Of a DNA stretch of 64,000 bases, positions 60,040-64,000 are shown piece after piece. The DNA is from Apostichopus japonicus. Its lineage: Eukaryota; Echinodermata; Holothuroidea; Aspidochirotida; Stichopodidae. The notes under the pieces are model-generated. The model worked only from the letters and a program-made list of their open reading frames with translations. It searched no databases and had not been told where the DNA came from. The translations under genes were made by a program, and so were the position numbers. Each line of letters begins with the position of its first letter. Within the stretch, counting starts at the first letter, position 1. The stretch lies in contig NC_092565.1 in NCBI RefSeq assembly GCF_037975245.1, positions 13,295,499 to 13,359,498 of the forward strand, given 5' to 3'.

Positions 60040-63000
60040 GTGAGTTATCTCTGTCAGATGATCTCTGACGACAGCCTTACTATAATTAAAACAGCCTTGT
60101 GGGTTTGATTAACAGTTTGACAAGGTAAAGGAAAATTGTCTTAGAATAAAATAAAAATAAAAATAAACAAGGAACCCCTGTCTGACCACATCCTGGGCTA
60201 GTCTGTCAACTTTTTCTTTCCTTCAGAATCTTCCATTTAGAAGGTTAACCTTTGTCTTTCAACTGACTTTTTATAGAATAAGGGGCCAGAGCAGCTTAAG
60301 CTTATCTGTGCTGAAATGTTACCAAGTTGTAACAGTAGGTTAGGTAGAAATTGCAAAAGTAGAATGGAGTCAGGTCATTAAGTATATTACAACTCATCAA
60401 TTCTTAAACCAGTAACTAAGTTTGAGGGAATTTCTTGTACTGTGAAAAGTATCAAAATATTAATCAATATCAAGGCAAATAAAGGCTGAGCTGTAAATAT
60501 ATATCTGGTTTACTAATATATTGACTTCAAAATATTAAAAAATAAAATGTCAAAATATAAAAGGGAGACAAGAGTTCTGTTTGTCTGGGTTTTGGATCAC
60601 AGCAATTCTCAGAACTGGAGAAGATGAAATTACAAAAAGGAAAAACAACTCTTGAACTTTTGATCTAAATTATTCTCATTGAATTAAGGTATCAGGAGAA
60701 TTATTTGAAAAGATATAAACAAGAGGTACAGTTACTTAAATTTGTTCTGATATCATTACCCTTTGCCTGCCTGATATGATTTACATGTTTTATTGACAAC
60801 AGACAAACAAGTAGAATGAAGTGTATACTTTCTACTTCAACATCAATTACCAGTCTGTTGATAGCTTCATTCAGATCCTATAAATATTGATTAGTGATTT
60901 GTGGAGATTTGCCTCAAATTAAGAGCAAATCAGTAGTGATGAAAGAAATAATGGAATAAAGAAAGAAAAAGATTATGAGAAAACACTTTATTCATTGCTG
61001 TTGTTATCTTTTTGGCTGGATATATATTACCAGAAAGTAAGGCATGGGCTTATATTATATTTTTAGTCATGTCTGGTGTTGTACCATTTTTATTTTTTGG
61101 ATTTTGTTGTTCCAAATCTATGCTTGAATTAAAAATTTCCTAGGTGTGTGGGAGGTGGGGGAGGGATTGGGATCCTGCAAAATATTTATTAGTGCCTTGT
61201 GGAGATTTACCTCAATTTTTGGGCAAAGTGGTATGCAGTATATAGTGAAGAAAAGACAGGAATTCTATTATTATGAGAACACTTGATATTTTGCTGTTGT
61301 TACCTTGTTGGTTGTATTTATTACCAGAAGTCAAGGCACAGGCTTATATATCCAGTCATTTCTGGTGTTGTATGTTTCTGTTTTGTTTTCTTGTTGCTCT
61401 AAATCCATGCTTGAATTTAAACTCTCCTAGATGTGAAGTGAGGTTTGAAAGGGGGGGGGGGGGATTGAGAGGCCATGGGGTCATCAGTGAAAACCTTAAG
61501 CTCTGTTTTGCTTTGAATGTGGCACAGACTGCTAATGCGTACATGTCCATGTAAGGAAATATGAAATACATAATTTGCTTCTTTAGTAAATTTACCAAAC
61601 TCAGTCCAAGAATTCTGAAATTAGTATAAGAGCGTTAGGAATGCTATTTTAATTTTTATGCAATTTTCGTTCTTAACATTGGATCAATTAACATATATAT
61701 GAATACAATACAACACAGGGGAGCCATTGAGGGTATTGCTAGCTTCACATTGCCTGAAAGCAAAGTTGGAACCCACTTATCCATTGCAAGGTGTGACAAT
61801 TTCAACTTATCAATTTATCTGGAAAATGAAGCGTAACTTCATTAGTACTGTATGCAACTTCATTAGAATGCTTAGTATGTTCATCTCTGCATGCATTTGA
61901 AGTCAAAAAATCAAAATTTTCCTTTGGAACTATCCTCAAATGAGAAGCACATGCAGTCACTAAAATAGTTGTACTTTGTAATCATGATGGTATAATTTTG
62001 TTTCTCAGTCTACTGTATATTCTGTATTTGAGTCAATCAAACCTGAAAACCCACAACAAAACATCAGCTGCACTTGTATCCTGACACCTGCCAATAATCT
62101 CTGAATCCCTGAACCAGGACTTCCTACTTTGCAAGCCCAGCTACCATTAACTTCGCTGCCCTTAATCAGAGACCTACATCTGTATCTTAACCAACATGTA
62201 ACGTTAGGTGCCATCAACGGGTCGCAGATGGAATAAAAAGATGGAAAATGAAAGCAGAATGTTGTGTTGTCTAAAAGGTCCTGTATGAAACTGTTAATAA
62301 CCCTATTCCATATTTTCCATAACTTTAAAGGTGCAGCTAGTTGGTTGTAGGGCATAGATCAGTCAGTTTCATAGACTGCCAGTATCAGATAGGTAATAGG
62401 GAGGGGTAACTATAACAGGATGTCAATATTTGAAATCGCTGGACAAAATGCAGTTTTTGACAGTTCTAACATGTTATCAGGATTGCTAATTTTTGGCCTT
62501 TAGTGCCTATTTAGATTTCAATAGACCATATGTTGCAACCTACTGTAAATATCACCATTTCCTGATGAAATTATAAAGTGTAAACAACATTCCATAAATT
62601 CTTTGAGCAGCAACAAAATGTAAAAACCTGGTTTGGAATTGATGTCTGGTAACTGATTAAACAGTTATCTCCAAAGTCCTATCTATATCTATATATGAAC
62701 TTTCCTCTCTATTTCAAGATAATGGGCTTTGATTATTGCCAACAGAAATGACGGAAAATTTGTGTCACCATAATTATAGCAGATCTGTTTGTAAAATATG
62801 TAGCTTCATTGCCTTCTTCATGGATGATCGTCTTTGCAGTAGATTCGTCAAGGTTATAAGGTTATGCCATAGAAAAATAAATTTCTCATATTGAATTTAT
62901 TTACTTTCAAATCAGCTATTCTTTTAGTTGGTTTCAATAAATTTTAGATGACGTTACACTACCTAGGGTAGAATCCCATAAGAGGGGAGCTTCATTTCAA

Positions 63001-64000
63001 ATATTGGAGTAAGTTGAAAAAAGAAAAAAAAAAAGAAGAAAAAAAAAAAGAAGAAAAAAAAAAAATCAATTTTCTATGTATACACGTGTGGTTAATATCA
63101 ATGGAAAGTGTCGAGCTGGTGTTGGCAGTAAAATGGTTAGAATACTTAAATCGATTCATTATTGGGCTTAATGGTATTTTAATTTTAAACTGCAACGTAA
63201 CTCTCCAGCCACGCTCAAAATCAACAGAGTGGTCTGTCACATCGGTCCTATCCAGGACCGTGACATGTGACAAGCTGCAGCCTGTGACTGCAGATCAAAA
63301 CGATACTGTCAGCTGGCTGATCACTAGTTTATACATACAAGTTCGTTTGTAGCTATACATTTGTGAAGAAGAGATCTTTGAAACCAGATTTCTTGGTGTT
63401 TAAATTAAGTTAAAGATATTGGTTTATTAAGCACCTTAACTTAATCACTGTCTTTGTCCAGCCAAACTGTGTAAGTGGAGCTTAATTGACCTGGACTCCA
63501 CCGTCCAGTGAGTCTGTATCCAAGTTTCTTTCTGGCATGTTCACCTGCTTGTGAGGGCGTCAATGCGATTGTGTTAAACTTTAATTCAGAGATCTGTCCA
63601 CAGTATACAGATCACTTGCATTAGGGAAAGATAGGACAGCTCCCCCTCCTGTAGAAAAACATTGAATGAAGAGCCATACAGTATTTGCATTGCAATTTTG
63701 CACAATTAGCTAAATATGCTTCACCTTGCATACACATGTATTAATTATCTGCATGACTAGCTTTACACAGGGTACTATACTTGTAGTGTGTATGGACTTG
63801 CCACCACCCTGACCAAACTGAGCTATAAACCAGGTTGCTTTAATACTAATTCCCCAGTACTGTTTTCATCTATACTGCACTATCAATGCTCTGTTTGAAA
63901 GCAATTCAAATGTATTAAAAATATAAGAGGAAACCTGTCTGCAAATAGTTGATTAGAAGTGAACCTTGGACTCTTCTTTTTATAACTCTTTCAAACAACC
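60040..64000 (+). other. ADISSP-family intron 3 and onward
   Basis: No further exon of the gene was found. The region holds one 300-bp tandem duplication, a poly-G tract near 61451-61463 and an A-rich GA tract at 63018-63065. Open frames here are short and unlike known proteins. Confidence 0.6.
60885..61480. repeat. ~298-bp tandem duplication
   Basis: Copies at 60885-61182 and 61183-61480 share GTGGAGATTT-CCTCAA, TTGCTGTTGTTA, TATTACCAGAAGT and TCTGGTGTTGTA blocks in the same order. They are roughly 75-80% alike by eye, so the duplication is old. Confidence 0.75.

Noticed and set aside
62992-63352. Open frames with Lys/Glu or Phe/Ser runs at 63 kb
   Set aside because: Driven by the A-rich GA tract at 63018-63065; no conserved protein features.
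60040-64000. Search for the C-terminal exon of the ADISSP-family gene
   Set aside because: No acceptor followed by the expected HGTP-, GV-C-G- and SDW-type residues was found, so it is taken to lie outside the window.

Overview
This is a window of animal nuclear DNA. It is AT-rich, with many poly-C/poly-G tracts and dense tandem and dispersed repeats. All convincing coding sequence lies in short exons with GT/AG introns. The genes are two single-copy metazoan genes placed head to head. The repeat types (tRNA-headed SINEs, hAT-like MITEs, hammerhead-like motifs, poly-G/C) suggest a marine invertebrate, perhaps an echinoderm. That guess is inference and the species is not established.

Layout. 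Positions 1-2880 hold a tandem array of about 18 units of 155-166 bp that runs off the left edge; each unit has tRNA-like Pol III promoter boxes and a 9-bp stem-loop. Positions 6566-22592 on the minus strand hold a complete alpha-catenin gene. I could join 20 coding exons with phases that all close, giving 907 codons, close to vertebrate alpha-catenins. Its 5' noncoding exon is probably near 24.7 kb and its 3' end near 6.2 kb. Positions 24.8-29.2 kb are a divergent intergenic region carrying a hAT-like MITE. Positions 29224-60039 on the plus strand hold the first three coding exons of a C20orf27/ADISSP-family (UPF0687) gene, with introns of about 10 kb and 20 kb; its last exon or exons lie beyond the right edge.

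The rest is intronic or flanking DNA with SINEs, a fold-back tRNA-like element, a 2.1-kb terminal-inverted-repeat element, several minisatellites and short duplications. Two tandem arrays contain real splice sites of alpha-catenin: the donor of exon 13, copied at about 180-bp spacing, and the acceptor of exon 16, triplicated. A third array stops 44 bp before an ADISSP acceptor.

The alpha-catenin product would link cadherin-beta-catenin complexes to actin. The ADISSP-family product is poorly characterised. Nothing in the sequence links the two functions beyond their divergent arrangement. I found no clear new protein-coding system; the most unusual signals are the repeat arrays that overlap splice sites and the Pol III-like satellite.
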